Part shown: positions 11,150-22,911 of the stretch, piece after piece
Position numbering within the stretch: the stretch's first letter is position 1
Layout: each line of letters opens with the position of its first letter
DNA from: Tubiluchus corallicola
Lineage: Eukaryota > Priapulida > Priapulimorpha > Priapulimorphida > Tubiluchidae
Assembly (NCBI GenBank): GCA_030141605.1
Contig: JAQGDQ010000951.1
Coordinates: forward strand, 29,947-77,127
Direction of reading: 5' to 3'
DNA: 47,181 nucleotides
Program-made: the position numbers and the translations under genes
The notes under the pieces: model-generated
Told to the model about the DNA's origin: nothing
Database searches by the model: none
The model's input: only the letters and a program-made list of their open reading frames with translations

Positions 11150-12820
11150 AAAGCTGCAGTAAAAAAGCTAAGTGAATATTAATTGAGTAAATAAACAATG
11201 AAATGAGGAAATGTTTTAACAGATTTTTATTTAACAATTTAAATTATTTAATGCAGCAGAATGCCTTTGAGTAGTCCGCTTCCAGCATGCGGTTTGTGAC
11301 CATAGTTTTGAATCATTTTTCTAGTGTATTTTGTTAACACTGTTTTGTTGTCGTCAGCACATTTACAGCTGGGTAACTGCATAAACATTCTGGGGTGATG
11401 GCGGTCCAAGTTTTTAGCCCTCTGTGCCCACTGTTCAGAACAAGAATGCACTTTTACTGCTACTTTTAAAAGCATCATCGTCTAATTATCTTAGGACTTT
11501 GCCGCAGCTGTTGCCGTCTTTCGGTTACATGTTTAATTGTTTATCCTTTGGAGGTGCCCATTTACAATAAGGCTTGATGTATCCAGATTGAGACTATATA
11601 CAAATTCATTTTGCGCCATTGCCGTTATCATTGTCATTATCGTTGCCATTATAATTTCAATATTTATAGTACTGTATGACGTGGTTTTAAACTATTTTTT
11701 CAACATGGTTAAATACACATACACAACTCATATCACTATTACTAATAATGTTCACTAATGAGGTTGCTACTTATTGGTGAAATAGCTGTTACTTTAACTG
11801 AATTTTGACGTAGATAATACCTCGTGGCATCTATACTAACATTTTAACTGCAAAAGCAATGCATTTCTTAACCAATTTTGGTTGATATACCAAAAGACGA
11901 TCAGCGGTTGCCATAGTAACGGAATACCAAACTATAATTTTTCTTTCGACTTACTTATTTTATGTCAGTGATATTGTAACCGGACTTTCTTTTTCAATGT
12001 TTAGCCTTTTTCAACCAGTGCACAAGAAAAACTCTTTTTTCACACCTTTCCTCCCATGGGAAAATTTCGAATTTAACAACAATATGTCCTTACTGAGACT
12101 CCCTAGTCCCAATTGAGATTTTTTTCTACTTCCCATGTTCTGACATTACTTGTGCAAAAAATACCAGAAAGGATCATTAAAATTTTACTTTTTACGAGTC
12201 TTATTTTGAGTCAGTTTCCATTCTTCATTATTAGAGACTGTCCAGAAAATTTAAAGTTCCTCATTACGTATTTTACATGAGTTAGATTGCACTTTATTGA
12301 CGCATCTATAAACCAATGACCAAACTGTTTAGCCCTGGCTATTTTTTGAGGTACTCCTCTAATAAAGTTATTATTTATTAAGTAAGGATTAGGAATAATT
12401 TTTGCTCTTTCACTTGGACTCTTTTTATACCAGATCCCATCACCAACATGTTGGTATGGGAGTAACGCACATCTAACTGACGAAAAGTTCACAAGTTGTC
12501 GAGAATATGCTGTTCATGGGTCTCATTGATTTTGCTCTCCAAACGATTTGCCATCTCATTCCAAACATTAATAACTTGCTTTGTTGAGGTGAGGAAAATA
12601 TATAGCCCAGTGTATATTTTTGTAGATTCAAATTTACTCCCTTGACATGTGCACTAATGATATCATAATTGCAATAGTATTTTGTAGTATGCTTAGTACG
12701 ATTTCTCAACCACGGGCTATCAGTTTCAAAAAGCGTAAAAGAAATGTTAAACATTAAATATCAATTGTGATTTAGGCTGAATGTTTTCCCGTGTCCAGCG
12801 TGGTACAAAGCTTGCGTGCT
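11150..12820. other. AT-rich intergenic DNA, no gene seen
   Basis: Only short unassigned open frames occur. Minus-strand frames at 12211-12754 have mildly coding-like composition and overlap in a pattern that could be a frameshifted old element, but no motif can be named. Confidence 0.5.
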
Positions 12821-12821
12821 T

Positions 12822-12876
12822 AATATTTATAATTAAAATTACAGTGTTGCCAACACTGTATGGTAATTATAAATAT
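12822..12876. repeat. imperfect inverted repeat centred on ACAGTGTTGCCAACACTGT
   Basis: A 9-base perfect inner stem (ACAGTGTTG/CAACACTGT) is extended by an outer arm of TATTTATAATTA paired with TAATTATAAATA, with small internal mismatches. It would form a stable hairpin and could be a small foldback element. Confidence 0.5.
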
Positions 12877-14470
12877 AGTGATAAAAAGTGAAGATGCTGC
12901 TATGAAGCCATGTAATGATAAACCAGTCAAGACGACTCATTCTCCTGTAGCCCTAAATCTGGCATTTTTGAACCGTGAAAAACATTTATACTCTTTAACA
13001 GACTTTATTAAAATTTAATCTGTTTTAATTTATTTTTGCCAGATTAGTGCACCTTCAGCCCTGGTGCCCAATCACATGCCTAGTCTACTTATGTGTTAAT
13101 CCAGCCCAATTTAAAGTTTATCTATTTAACTATTATCTATCTCCGTTTAAAGAACTTCTAAGATCCCTAAGCTTGTCTGATGATTGTAATGCCACACTGC
13201 AAAAAAACTCGTCAAACCCGAGAGGGATGTAGCTATATTTTGGAAAGTCCATGGAATTCCTGTGGTTCTCCTCGTGATGACATAGTAGCTGTTACATCCT
13301 GTGACAATAAAACACGTTTGCAAATTATTTTTGCTTTTATAGAGAAGTGTCAGGCTTATTATTTCAATTTACAGAGCGAACATTGTGCAGGACATTATAT
13401 AAAAAACAGTCTTTCAGCAAACAACATTAACAAACTAATAGTTTACAAAGGCGAGGTCTTCTCCAGTACTTGGGTAGGACTGGTCCTTCCTTACGCACGT
13501 TGTAGTAATGCAGCAGAATTCGGTCTCCAGTGGAGGTTGGCTAAGTTAGCGTCTCTCAGTCTACTTCCTAAGCAGCAGGTAGCCTTTTCAAGGAAGTCTC
13601 CGCAGTTTCCCATCAAACTGGCAGGACATAGAATAGGGTCTCTGGAAATCGGATAATAAGAAGATCATCTCCTCCGAGTTCCCACGTAGAACGGTAGCGA
13701 TTTAGACCATCGAACGTGAAGTCATAGTTGACAGTATCTTCATCCAACGTAAAGGTAATTAGGCTGTGTAATGTATGCATAATTTAACAAATGTCTCACA
13801 GTAATTGTGTAACTGATGAAGTTTCACCAGCAAAAGAAGAACATCGTTCACCAACGAATAAGAAGAACATGATAATGAACAAACCATCCATTTCTCGTTC
13901 AATCATCGTATGAAAGAAACCATGACATAGTTATATCTGACCATTTCTCAACACGGTCACTCTACCCTCTCTGCCACGTAGGCCAATACGTCTAATATCC
14001 AGGACTCGAAAGCTAGCCGACCAATCAGAAACGAGTTCCGTTTGAGGTGACCTCAATAGTACAGCGACGAAGCTTTCACATTTGTTCAAACTTGGACATT
14101 ATATTGTCATGGATAAAATTGTTACTAAACGTATTTTCGCTTGAAAAATACAAGTCATGTTGAAACGAAAAGAATTTCATCTTCTTCTGCCTAATTACAT
14201 ATTTAAGGTAGCTTAACAGAAAATGGCTTCATTTAATGGATAACTTCGTCGAAAGTAATGCTATTCTTGACTAAAGATGGCAGCACAAGATTGGAACATT
14301 ATATCAATACATCAATATTATCAATCGTTAAGTAAACAATTCGTGAAACCATTTAGGTTAATACTTAAAGTGAAAAAGTAATTAGTAGCAGCAATCTGCT
14401 AGATGGGGGACCATCACAGTAGCTAACATTATGTTAACAACAAGAACAACATATCTAAAGATGTTACCTA
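12877..14470. other. intergenic DNA, no gene assigned
   Basis: The 158-aa frame at 13180-13656 shows no domain, signal peptide or splice support and is not called. The remainder is broken in every frame. Confidence 0.5.
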
Positions 14471-14473
14471 AAG

Positions 14474-14695
14474 ATGCATGAAATTAACGTCAGAAATGTA
14501 TGCATAATTCAGTGCACAACTAAAAATCAAAGCATGGGCCAGATTCATTTCTTGTATGCAGACGACATAATAATATTTGTCTGTATAAGATCTGCATTAC
14601 AGGAAATTTTAGTCTGTTGTGTAAGATATTTAGAAATTTATAACATTCACTTTAACATTAAAAAAAATTGTTTATTTGCCCCTGCCGATTTCTGA
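14474..14695 (+). pseudogene. LINE reverse transcriptase palm fragment (YADD block)
   Basis: A 73-aa frame contains HFLYADDIIIF, the catalytic YADD motif of reverse transcriptase. It is followed by YLEIYNIHFNIKKNCLF, matching the helix and KK-containing strand that come next in LINE polymerases. Nothing recognisable flanks it, so it is an isolated fragment. Confidence 0.7.
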
Positions 14696-14984
14696 ACAAT
14701 AGCCCACGTGATGTGTTTTATATGGCAATGCAGTTCCTATGAGTGCACAGGAAAAGTACCATGGACATGTCTTGCGCACTGACATGAGTGACTATTTCGC
14801 TAAAGTTTGACTGTAGTTCATCTACTACGTGTGTTAACCTTGACCTACCCTATATCTTGCATTTGAGAAGAGAATGCTATTTTAGTTCTTCTTCAAATCT
14901 GCTGTGCTCTTGATGTTAGTGTTGTAGGTATCGTCACCATCTTCATCAATTGATTTGGTGGGTTTAGTGTTTTGTGAAAATGTG

Positions 14985-15095
14985 TAAGAGGGTGTGATGT
15001 GTGTGTGGTATGGTGTAGTGTAGTGTTGGTGATGTGTGTGGGTAGGGTGGCAGGGTGGCATGGCATGGTGTGTGTGGTGTGGTGTGGTGTAGAAC
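14985..15095. repeat. GTGGT-rich low-complexity tract
   Basis: A cryptic repeat of TGTGG, TGGTG and GGCATGG words. The His/Thr-rich frames on its complement are artefacts. Confidence 0.8.
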
Positions 15096-15112
15096 AGTGT
15101 GACAAGGGTCAT

Positions 15113-15860
15113 ATAGTAGTACTTATTGTAAACTATGTGCAGATGATGTAAAATTAAATCACCGTGCTGGCACTTGTAATGAGAATATTCAGCATGCTGT
15201 GAATTGTATTTCTGAGTGATCTAATAACTTTCGATCTCAGTGAATAAATGTTCTTGTCTACATATAGGATACAAAAACCCTATCCGCAACTGTAAAATGG
15301 AAATTACTGATCTTCCACTAAAAGATGAAGTTTTAAATCTCGGTATCACAGTTAGCATAAAATTTTCTACTCATTGTCCTAATATTTGTGCTAAGACAGA
15401 TCATGTAAGCGATGTGATTTTTCGTTGCTTTGTTACATCTGATAAGCATGTACAGCCTACAAAACATATGTTCGACCATTAGTCGAATATTGCACTCTTG
15501 TGTAGAGTCTCTACGTTCTAAAGGATATAGATTTTGTGGAAAATGTACAAAGGAATTTCACACGCAGAGTCTTTGCTAGATGCAAGTTAAACTCCACGTC
15601 ATTCCCAAATAGATTATCAATACTCAAATTGGAACCAGTAGAATTTTTCGCATTTATATTGATCTAACTATGTGCTATAGCATAATTCATGGTGGCATAT
15701 CAATCTCGAGTGAATCTTTTATAACTTTGCATTACTTGCAAATATTACAAGGGCCATAATTTGAAATTACAAGTTAAAAAAGCTAACCTAATTGCTTTAA
15801 CTATTATGGAATAAACTAGAAAGAAAATGTTAAATTCAATACGAATTATGCCAGTCATTT
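15113..15860 (+). pseudogene. CR1/Jockey-type LINE reverse transcriptase C-terminal fragment
   Basis: Plus-strand frames give, in order: LCADDVKLN (palm, one substitution from the usual FADD/YADD) near 15130; a KCSCLHIGYKNP block at 15248; DEVLNLGITVS near 15330; VRPLVEYCTLV at about 15473; and FVENVQRNFTRRVFARCKLN near 15535. This is the standard order of the palm-thumb segment of CR1/Jockey ORF2. Frameshifts and stops interrupt it. The tail dissolves into AT-rich DNA by 15860. Confidence 0.75.
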
Positions 15861-17160
15861 TACTCATTTTCTATCAATTCTGAATAAAAAAATAATAATA
15901 ATAAATATAGATATTGTGCAAAACGTCTAGGCAAAGTACTAAAAAGCCACAACGAAAACATTTTTCACACCTTTCTCTAAATCCGTAGGTAATATAAAAT
16001 TCCTAGGAATTTTCCTTAAACGTAAAATGTACACATGCATTAATAAATATCCCTATAGGATTAACATAGTGTTACTTAATAAGGCTAAAAGGAAAAGCCT
16101 GCAAACATTTTAATTTTAAATTCGTTAATGGAAAGGCTTTCTGTATCTTGAATTTTTGTACGTCTTATTTTCGTACCTCTTTTGTCGTCTTATTTTTACT
16201 GGCCGATTTTTTTAATATTTTGGCTTAAAATTTAATTTAATCTTAATTCATTTCACTGTTTCACGCTTTCGATACTTTAACAATCAGTCGCACTATTCAC
16301 CATCAGAAAATTTGTTACGTTATTAAGATACGACAAAGATTTATCTGAAATGTCCCTCACATAATCGCTACCGATAGCTAAAAAGATGAAATTGTGACTA
16401 AAAGGTTTGCATATCACATTTTTATGAAATTACGAAAATCATTTCATGAAGTTGTAATGACACTGTGCAGTTTTAGCTCAATGCTGTTCAGCTAATTGAT
16501 GTAAGTTACGTTTAAACTACTATGTAGGACTATATATACAAGACATTCGGGGCAATTAAAAGACTAGGTATAAAACAAACTATCCATTTAAGCCACGGGG
16601 GGGGGGGGGCAAGTTTGCGGGTAATGTCCCACAGTATCTGATTACAGTTATTTGATAAACGCTGCATTAAACTTTTAAGGCTTTCAACAAACCCATGATC
16701 ATTCTTCTTTTATTTCCTTCGTTATTCATACTGAGAAAAAAAAACGTCCATTTCTGCTCTGGAATTTAGAGACTAAGCAAAACACTTGCATTTTAAGCTA
16801 ATCTTATCCAATTTCCAGACCAAAAAAATAAATTATTATTTCGCCTACAACATTTTACATTTTACATGTGCCATAAATTATAACTTTATACGTAGATATG
16901 AAACAAATAAGGAAGATGCAAATCACGGTCTCAAGACTCTGAATGTAAACAAGATCATTCAATGGCCAGAAAAATATGAATCTGCTAGAAATCTTCATAG
17001 ACAAAAATACCACGAAATTTCAAAAAACTTTTCTGAAAACTTTCCATCTTATAGGCTTTTCTTTCGTGATATTTTAAAAAATGACGCCAGAAAAGTTTGT
17101 CAGCACTTTCGTCTGGATTTTGACATATTTGGCTGAGTGTAAACTTTGAAACAACCAACT
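15861..17160. other. AT-rich DNA between LINE fragments
   Basis: It includes a G11 run near 16599 and an 18-bp palindrome around 15998-16015. The 116-aa frame at 16786-17136 directly precedes the endonuclease fragment and might be old element sequence, but no motif supports this. Confidence 0.5.
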
Positions 17161-17162
17161 CA

Positions 17163-18290
17163 ACTGCTTTACAAATGCGTGATCACGAGAAAAACACGCA
17201 GATCCTGATTGGAGGTTTCTACAAGCCACCTGAAAGCAACGAATTTCTAGGAAGATTGGATGAAAATATGTCTAAAATTGAAAGTGAAAATATAGAAATT
17301 GTCATACTATGTGATTTAAACATTGAAATTAGTAAAAATGATGGCAAAAAGCAAACTGATTTTTTGGGAGATGGATATCACTTAACACAGGTCAAAAATT
17401 CACCAACTAAAATTATCGAAACATCTAGTACGTTAATTGATCATATCTATGTTAGCGGCTCGGGAACAATTACAATGGCATCACGAAATGGTGTATTTTG
17501 TTCGCAAGCGTAATGCGGCTATGAACTAATGAAGAACAAAGCCGAATAATCACTAAACTATCCAGTATCAAAAAACGAAAAATGCTGACGGAGATGATTT
17601 TAAAACGGATAGACTGGACATGCACTGAAAAAATCATTGACATCAATAATGCGTGGAGGTTCATGCAAAACCATTAGTAACTGTGCTAAACAAGCATGCG
17701 CTTCTAAAACACAAAGAATAAAGCATGACGCTGCAAAGTGGATGAACAATGACATTTCTTCTAGATCAGAAAATTTTATTGGACAAGTTACAATGATACG
17801 GCATCAGAGGCACAGCATTAGAATGGTTTTTATCTTACGTAAATAAAAGACAGCATGTTGTTCAGTTTTATGGGGCTCAGTCAGATGTTGTCAGGCTTAA
17901 ACTTAGAGGTTTTGTAGCTCAAAAGGTTTGGATATTGAAAAAAGCGTGCTTTTACATCAATCCTACATTGGCAAAAATACTCTACACACCTCACATACTG
18001 TTCGACGGTCTAGGGAAATTACAGAAACAAAAATAATTTAAAAAAAACATAATTAGTTTACAAAAATGCGCAGCAAAAGTTATAACAGGATCCACTTCAG
18101 CAGAACTTATGAAAGATGCTAAAATCATTCCCGTAGATAAAGATGTTGACAACCATAAAATACTGCTAGTCCATCAAACAGATACTGATTGCAAAATGCC
18201 CGTGAAGCTGAAAGAAAAATTTAGAAAAATAAACATTCGTTGCAAAACAGAAGGCAAGCGACTGGAGGGCAATGTGTTTGACTAAACATA
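17163..18290 (+). pseudogene. LINE remnant: endonuclease C-terminal half and reverse transcriptase pieces
   Basis: At 17175-17513 a 112-aa frame has LIGGFYKPPESNEFL, IVILCDLNIEI and SSTLIDHIYVSG. These are the GDLN-type and SxxDHI-type blocks of the apurinic-like endonuclease of non-LTR retrotransposons, with the Gly of GDLN changed to Cys. Pieces of the polymerase follow in changing frames: RIKHDAAKWMNNDIS near 17730, a RGTALEWFLSYVNKRQHVV block near 17805-17865, and the thumb block ISLQKCAAKVITGS near 18055. The central palm is missing, so the element is internally deleted and dead. Confidence 0.72.
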
Positions 18291-18618
18291 TGGCAAAGCA
18301 ACATTGCTGAATAGTGGTTCATTACTGTATAATAATATAGATAGAGGTTTACATTTCAAAGGCCCTACTGAGAGAACTTTTGCCTTAATTTATTTTAATA
18401 AGCAGCTTATACTTTTTGTGCATTTGTGCCTTATTGTGTTTAGAATATATGAATAGTGTGTTTTAACGTAATATATAATACCTTATTACACATGTACTGC
18501 TAAATTTTAATGTATAATTTGTACTGTCATATTTATTTCAACAACTTTTAAAACTATGAAATTTGTGAAATTGCACATGATTTTAACTGTATCTTGTACT
18601 TACATTTTATTGCTGTGC

Positions 18619-18900
18619 ATAATTTTACTATGGATGCATTGCCGTGTTTTGTTTGTTCTATAATTCTTAATTTCACATTTTAATAATAGCATTTTTTGTT
18701 TTTAAAATTTAATTTTCTTAATTTTAGCGTGTATGTATTATTTTTGTTTTATTCATTTTACAATACTTTTCCTTAATTTTCATTTTTAGTAATAGTATGT
18801 CTTGTTTTTTAGTATTTAATATGCTAATTTTACTGTGGATGTATTGCAATGTGTTGTGTTTATTTTATGATGCTTTCTTAATTTCTTGTTTTTTGCTTTA
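18619..18900. repeat. diverged tandem duplication, period about 204 bp
   Basis: AATTTTACTATGGATGCATT near 18622 recurs as AATTTTACTGTGGATGTATT near 18826, and the following T-rich sequence is also similar. It lies in the T-rich tail after the LINE remnant and may be part of its 3' UTR. Confidence 0.55.
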
Positions 18901-20114
18901 TAAGAGTATGTTTATTTTTACCAAATACCAACCACGCTTGAACTGTAATCTTTTCTGTTTACGTTAGATCTGGATATAGGCGCACTCAACATGTACTCAT
19001 CTTTATTACGCAGCGCTGTGAGACAGGTTAAATTAAAGAAACTTACAGATGTTTAGGAAATTGCTTACACGTGTATTACAAAGAAAAATTGAAGTTCTGG
19101 TTAAGCATTTGCACAAAAAAGTATTGTAAAGGAATCCAATTAATCACTTAGATTGGACTTGTTTTATCACAATTATCGTACAGTGTGTTACACGAATGCT
19201 TAATTTAATAAACGTACGCCTAAGTAAAATTAATTCAGTATTTTATTGTTGGAATAACACCCTTAAGTTGTTCCCGCTCACATATATGGGAACAAATACT
19301 TGTTATTGAGCGTGTTAGTGATTTCTCCAATTCTTTTATTAGTATTAACTGCACGGGCTCTGTTCGTATTTTTGTTTTTCATTTATCAAATTACATGACT
19401 GTGAAATTTCTATATACATTAGTAAAGAAGCTGTCGTCATAATAACACGAATCTACTAAAGGCGTACATAAAAACAAACAAACGTAGTTTGGATAACAGA
19501 AAAATTCTATGCAGATCGAATCATCCATTTCTAATGCTATAGATTTGTAGTTCTAGGCTAATGCGTTCTGAACATATACACAAATACCACTCCAATTTCT
19601 GTAATGTTTATGGCTTCTGAAGCACGTTGTTTCTTGGTAAAGAAGTTTAAGTCATCATCATCTTTAATTTCAGATAAAAATATCATCATGCCATGCTCGA
19701 GCAAACAATTATGATAGGATGTTTTGATGTTTCACAGAGTTTGTCCTTTCCAATATTCCAATAACAAATTGATAATATTTCAGTTTCCAATTCTCTGACT
19801 CTGAAAAAGGCAGCAAAAGCTTACTAGACTGACACGCGTCCACCACGTTTTCTCCAGTCTACAACTTCCCCAATTTAATTTTCACCTTTACTCCAACGTT
19901 TTCGGACTTTTCCTGTTGCCGTTTCACCACTTTACGTAACCTCGTCCATTCATTCCAACCTTCGGGAGACTGTCACCATGATCTGCGGGAAAAACCCGTT
20001 TATTTGCAGCAAACAGATTAGATTAACTCTTTCAGTACCTCAATATTCAAAATAGGTGTTATAGACCTACGACTTCTGCTACTTTATCAGCACAGATATA
20101 ATTATATGTGACAT
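18901..20114. other. AT-rich intergenic DNA, nothing recognised
   Basis: No open frame, RNA gene or repeat with support. Confidence 0.55.
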
Positions 20115-20182
20115 CAAGAGAGAGTGGGGAAGAGAAAGAGAGAAAGAGAGAGAGAAAGTGAGAGTGTGAGAGAGAGAGAGAA

Positions 20183-20240
<58 letters not shown>
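20115..20240. repeat. (GA)n microsatellite
   Basis: A GA tract with GAAA and A-run interruptions in its first half and pure GA in the second half. It immediately precedes repeat family B copy 1. Confidence 0.97.
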
Positions 20241-20242
<2 letters not shown>

Positions 20243-20279
20243 CCAGTGTCTTGATAACAGGATGGGTTAATGACATTTA

Positions 20280-20852
20280 AGGATGAAGAGAGAGCGCTTG
20301 TTTTCGTTTTCTAGCCCAGCAAATATTTTGCAAAGGAAATTTTCAAAAGAACAGAAAGTTCCAGAGCACTCACCCCCTGGGAAGACCAATTAGATGATGC
20401 ACAGAGCGCTTATTTTTTTTCTAGCTGAGTAAATGTTTGGCAAAGTTAATTTTACAAATAACAAAAGCTTTGCGAGCCACTCACCCCCTGGGAAGAGCTT
20501 AGATCTGTTTACCTTTGGGATGACTGTCTTTTCTTTCGAAAATAAGCTCCAGACGCTATGATAGTAATCCTTCGTTTTTGTAACGCTTGGGAAGTGAATG
20601 GTATGCGACCCTGGGAACAGACAAAAACTGCTTTACGGGGACTCTTCCCGGGATTATTTGAACGTCAAGTTTACAAAGGCCATTCTTATTTTACCTGAAG
20701 ATTTTCTTTTCCGAATAAAAATTGCTGAAAATTTTGACAAACTTGTTCGTTTTGCGATTTTAAATTTTTTTAGCTTGGAGTATGCAATGTGCCAATTCCA
20801 TTTTAATGCGTCTTACCGCTATAATATATATAAATAAATATATAAATAAATA

Positions 20853-20894
<42 letters not shown>

Positions 20895-21560
20895 GTCTCT
20901 ATCACGAAGACGATATTATATTATTCTTGAAAAAAACACTAGCCTCCAAGCTATTAATGGCAGAGAGCCCTTTTTTCTTTTTCCATTCGAGCAAATATTT
21001 TGCAAAGCTAATTTCCGAAAGGAGATAAAGTTTAGGAGCACCACCCCCCCCCAGAGAAGAGCTAATACCTGCATAGCTTAGCGGTGGAGAGCACTTGTTT
21101 TTTCTACCTGGTTGAATATTCCGCATACCTAATTTTCTAAAGGACAAAAGATTTGCGAGCGCTCACAGCGTGGGAAAAGCTAATCCGTCCAAAGAACTGT
21201 TTACCTTTGTGATGAATGTCATTACTTTCGCAAATAAGGCTCAGCTGGGTGAGTGTTCCGCAAAGCTAATTTTTCTCAATAACAAAAAACTTCCTCGAAT
21301 TCACCTGTGGGAAAAGCTAACAAGAGTTTAAGATTATTTGCTTTTGTGATGACTGTCAAGACGTTATTACACTAATCTGTCATTACAATGCCATTTCTAA
21401 AGGTAAGCGAAATGTAAATTAACAGAAAGGTATATTACCTGGACTCTTCCGTTCTATGTAATTTGAAAATCGTACAGACGTACAAGGGTCGTTTTTGTTA
21501 ATTTTTAATTTTAAACGAAGATATCTTCCCTTTTCAGAATAAAAAGTGGTAAATCAGTTT
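20280..21560 (+). repeat. repeat family B, copy 1 (two blocks around a TA microsatellite)
   Basis: This is built from diverged units of roughly 110-130 bp. Each unit has the order GAGAGCGCTT, then AAATATTTTGCAAAG, then GCGAGCACTCACCCC, then TGGGAAGAGC. A unique 3' part starts at about 20500 with CTGTTTACCTTTGGGATGAC. Block one ends in an AT/TAAA microsatellite (20821-20892). Block two (20930-21560) is a more diverged run of the same units. Copies 2 and 3 lie at 31185-31985 and 45198-45975 in the same orientation. It has no coding capacity. It resembles mollusc-type mobile repeats with internal tandem units and microsatellite ends, but I cannot name the family. Confidence 0.7.
20821..20892. 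repeat. (TA)n/(TAAA)n microsatellite
   Basis: TAAA tetranucleotides pass into a pure AT run, at the same position in family B as the TAA runs of copies 2 and 3. Confidence 0.95.
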
Positions 21561-21634
21561 GACAGACATGTAATTATTATTATTGGTGTTGTTGTTATCG
21601 TTATTATTTTTATTGTTATTGTTGTTGTTATCGC

Positions 21635-21809
21635 ATATATTAATTCTCTTGGCATATATAATTTAACTTTAATTCAGTAAAAGCTGCTACTGCTGCTTTG
21701 CGTTATAAATGAGGACTACGTAGGATGTTCACGTATTATTGATTATGAGTGTATTTATACGCAAAGTTTTTTGCAGGGCCTTTGCTAGTCTATATATTAA
21801 TTCTCTTGG
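21635..21809 (+). mobile_element. short element bounded by an 18-bp perfect direct repeat
   Basis: ATATATTAATTCTCTTGG occurs at 21635-21652 and again at 21792-21809. Between them is a 139-bp segment starting near AATTCAGTAAAAGCTGCTAC and ending TTTGCAGGGCCTTTGCTAGT. A second copy of that segment lies at 22459-22573 without the same flanks. A perfect 18-bp flank is what a LINE-type target-site duplication looks like. The segment has no A/B boxes that I can see, so its origin is unknown. Confidence 0.55.
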
Positions 21810-21829
21810 TATGGGCTTTATATATAAGA

Positions 21830-22255
21830 TTCGAGGCTACAGCTCGGACGACGGTACCATTTGCGGCGATCTATACATCAAACGAAAGGTCTCGATCTAG
21901 GGTCGTGCCATTGGGTGTTCATTTTTCGAATTGGGCTCACCGGGACGAACGGGGGGGGAGGCGAAAAACCTCCATATATGGCCATTATTCGGCCCTTTTT
22001 TGCAAAACTTATACTTATTATTTCAGAGAACGGGAGTGAGCCATGGGTGGTGCTGGCCATTGATAGATAGCCCGTTCAGCGTGTGTGTCATAGGTGTATT
22101 TAGAATTCACGAGAGGGCCACGGGGTCCCGTAACGGGCGTTTTCCCGGACAAAACTCGCGATTTTTTCGAAATTTTTACCAAACAGCATGCAGAAAACAC
22201 GTTCTAGGTCCACCTGGTGGGACTCTCGGAAGGAGATATATGTCTCTTTAGAAAG
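21830..22255 (+). repeat. repeat family A, copy 1
   Basis: This shares ordered blocks with 33872-33973 and 44284-44790. They are CATCAAACGAAA, TTTTTCGAATTGGGC, CCGGGACGAACG, a G run followed by GGCGAAAA, TTTTTTGCAAAACTTATAC, and farther on TTTAGAATTC and CGGGCGTTTTC. It is more GC-rich than the surroundings. There is no conserved open frame, so it is probably a non-autonomous interspersed repeat. Confidence 0.65.
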
Positions 22256-22427
22256 ACGAAGAGCAGAGCTACTCGATGATGTGGGCTGTATTTTAGTACT
22301 CGTCCACCAAGACGAGTAGCAACGAGTTAATTAAATGTTCTATTTTTGGCAATTTTCGCTTGGAAAACTGCTGACGCAAAGCCATTGTTGTGACGTCATC
22401 CATTGTACTCTGTCTATAATCTTATAG

Positions 22428-22573
22428 CTTTAATTCAGCAAAAAGCTGCTACGCTGCTGTAATTCAGTAAAAGCTGCTACAAGCTTTGCGTTATACATGA
22501 GGACTGTGTAGGATGTTCGCGTGTTATTGATTATGGTTTTTTAGCAAAATCTTTTGCTGGGCCTTTGCTAGTT
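22428..22573 (+). mobile_element. second copy of the short element of 21653-21791
   Basis: AATTCAGTAAAAGCTGCTAC, GCTTTGCGTTATACATGAGG and GGGCCTTTGCTAGT align with the first copy. The 5' end carries an extra partial duplication (AATTCAGCAAAAAGCTGC at about 22433). The 3' end passes into an ATT repeat. Confidence 0.6.
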
Positions 22574-22689
22574 ATTATTATTATTATAATAATAAAAATT
22601 ACTATTATTATCCCACGGAAGCCAAAAATGCAAAAATAAAGCATTTAAATTTGCCAAAATTTAATTTGGAATCTACTAAAATACATCAT

Positions 22690-22911
22690 ACCGGGTGGCG
22701 TAGCTCAATGGTAGCATGCTCGCTTATCGCCTGGAAGGTTGCAGGTTCAACTCTCGACCGAGTCATACATAAGAGTTGAAAACGGTACGGCTGGCTCTTC
22801 GAGCAAGCACTTCGAAGTAACATGCGGGTAATAATACCTTTGACTATCTTGGAAAACAGTACTGAGTTGCAGAGGGTGTTATTCCTGGACGTATAAAATA
22901 ATAATTATTAT
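22690..22911 (+). mobile_element. tRNA-derived SINE, copy 1
   Basis: The head has a polymerase III A box, TGGCGTAGCTCAATGG (22696-22711), and a B box, GGTTCAACTCT (22744-22754), spaced as in a tRNA. The acceptor arm does not pair, so it is not a working tRNA gene. The body contains GTTGAAAACGGTACGG and CTTCGAGCAAGCACTTC, shared with the minus-strand copy ending at 33866. The tail ends in an AATAATAATT run. A target-site duplication is not obvious. Confidence 0.75.

Noticed and set aside
12211-12754. overlapping 93-aa minus-strand frames
   Set aside because: Could be a frameshifted old transposon protein, but no motif can be named.
13180-13656. 158-aa plus-strand open frame
   Set aside because: No recognisable domain, signal or splice support, and composition is not clearly coding.
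22696-22768. possible tRNA gene
   Set aside because: A and B boxes are present, but the acceptor and anticodon stems do not pair and a second copy has the same non-tRNA body, so it is a SINE.
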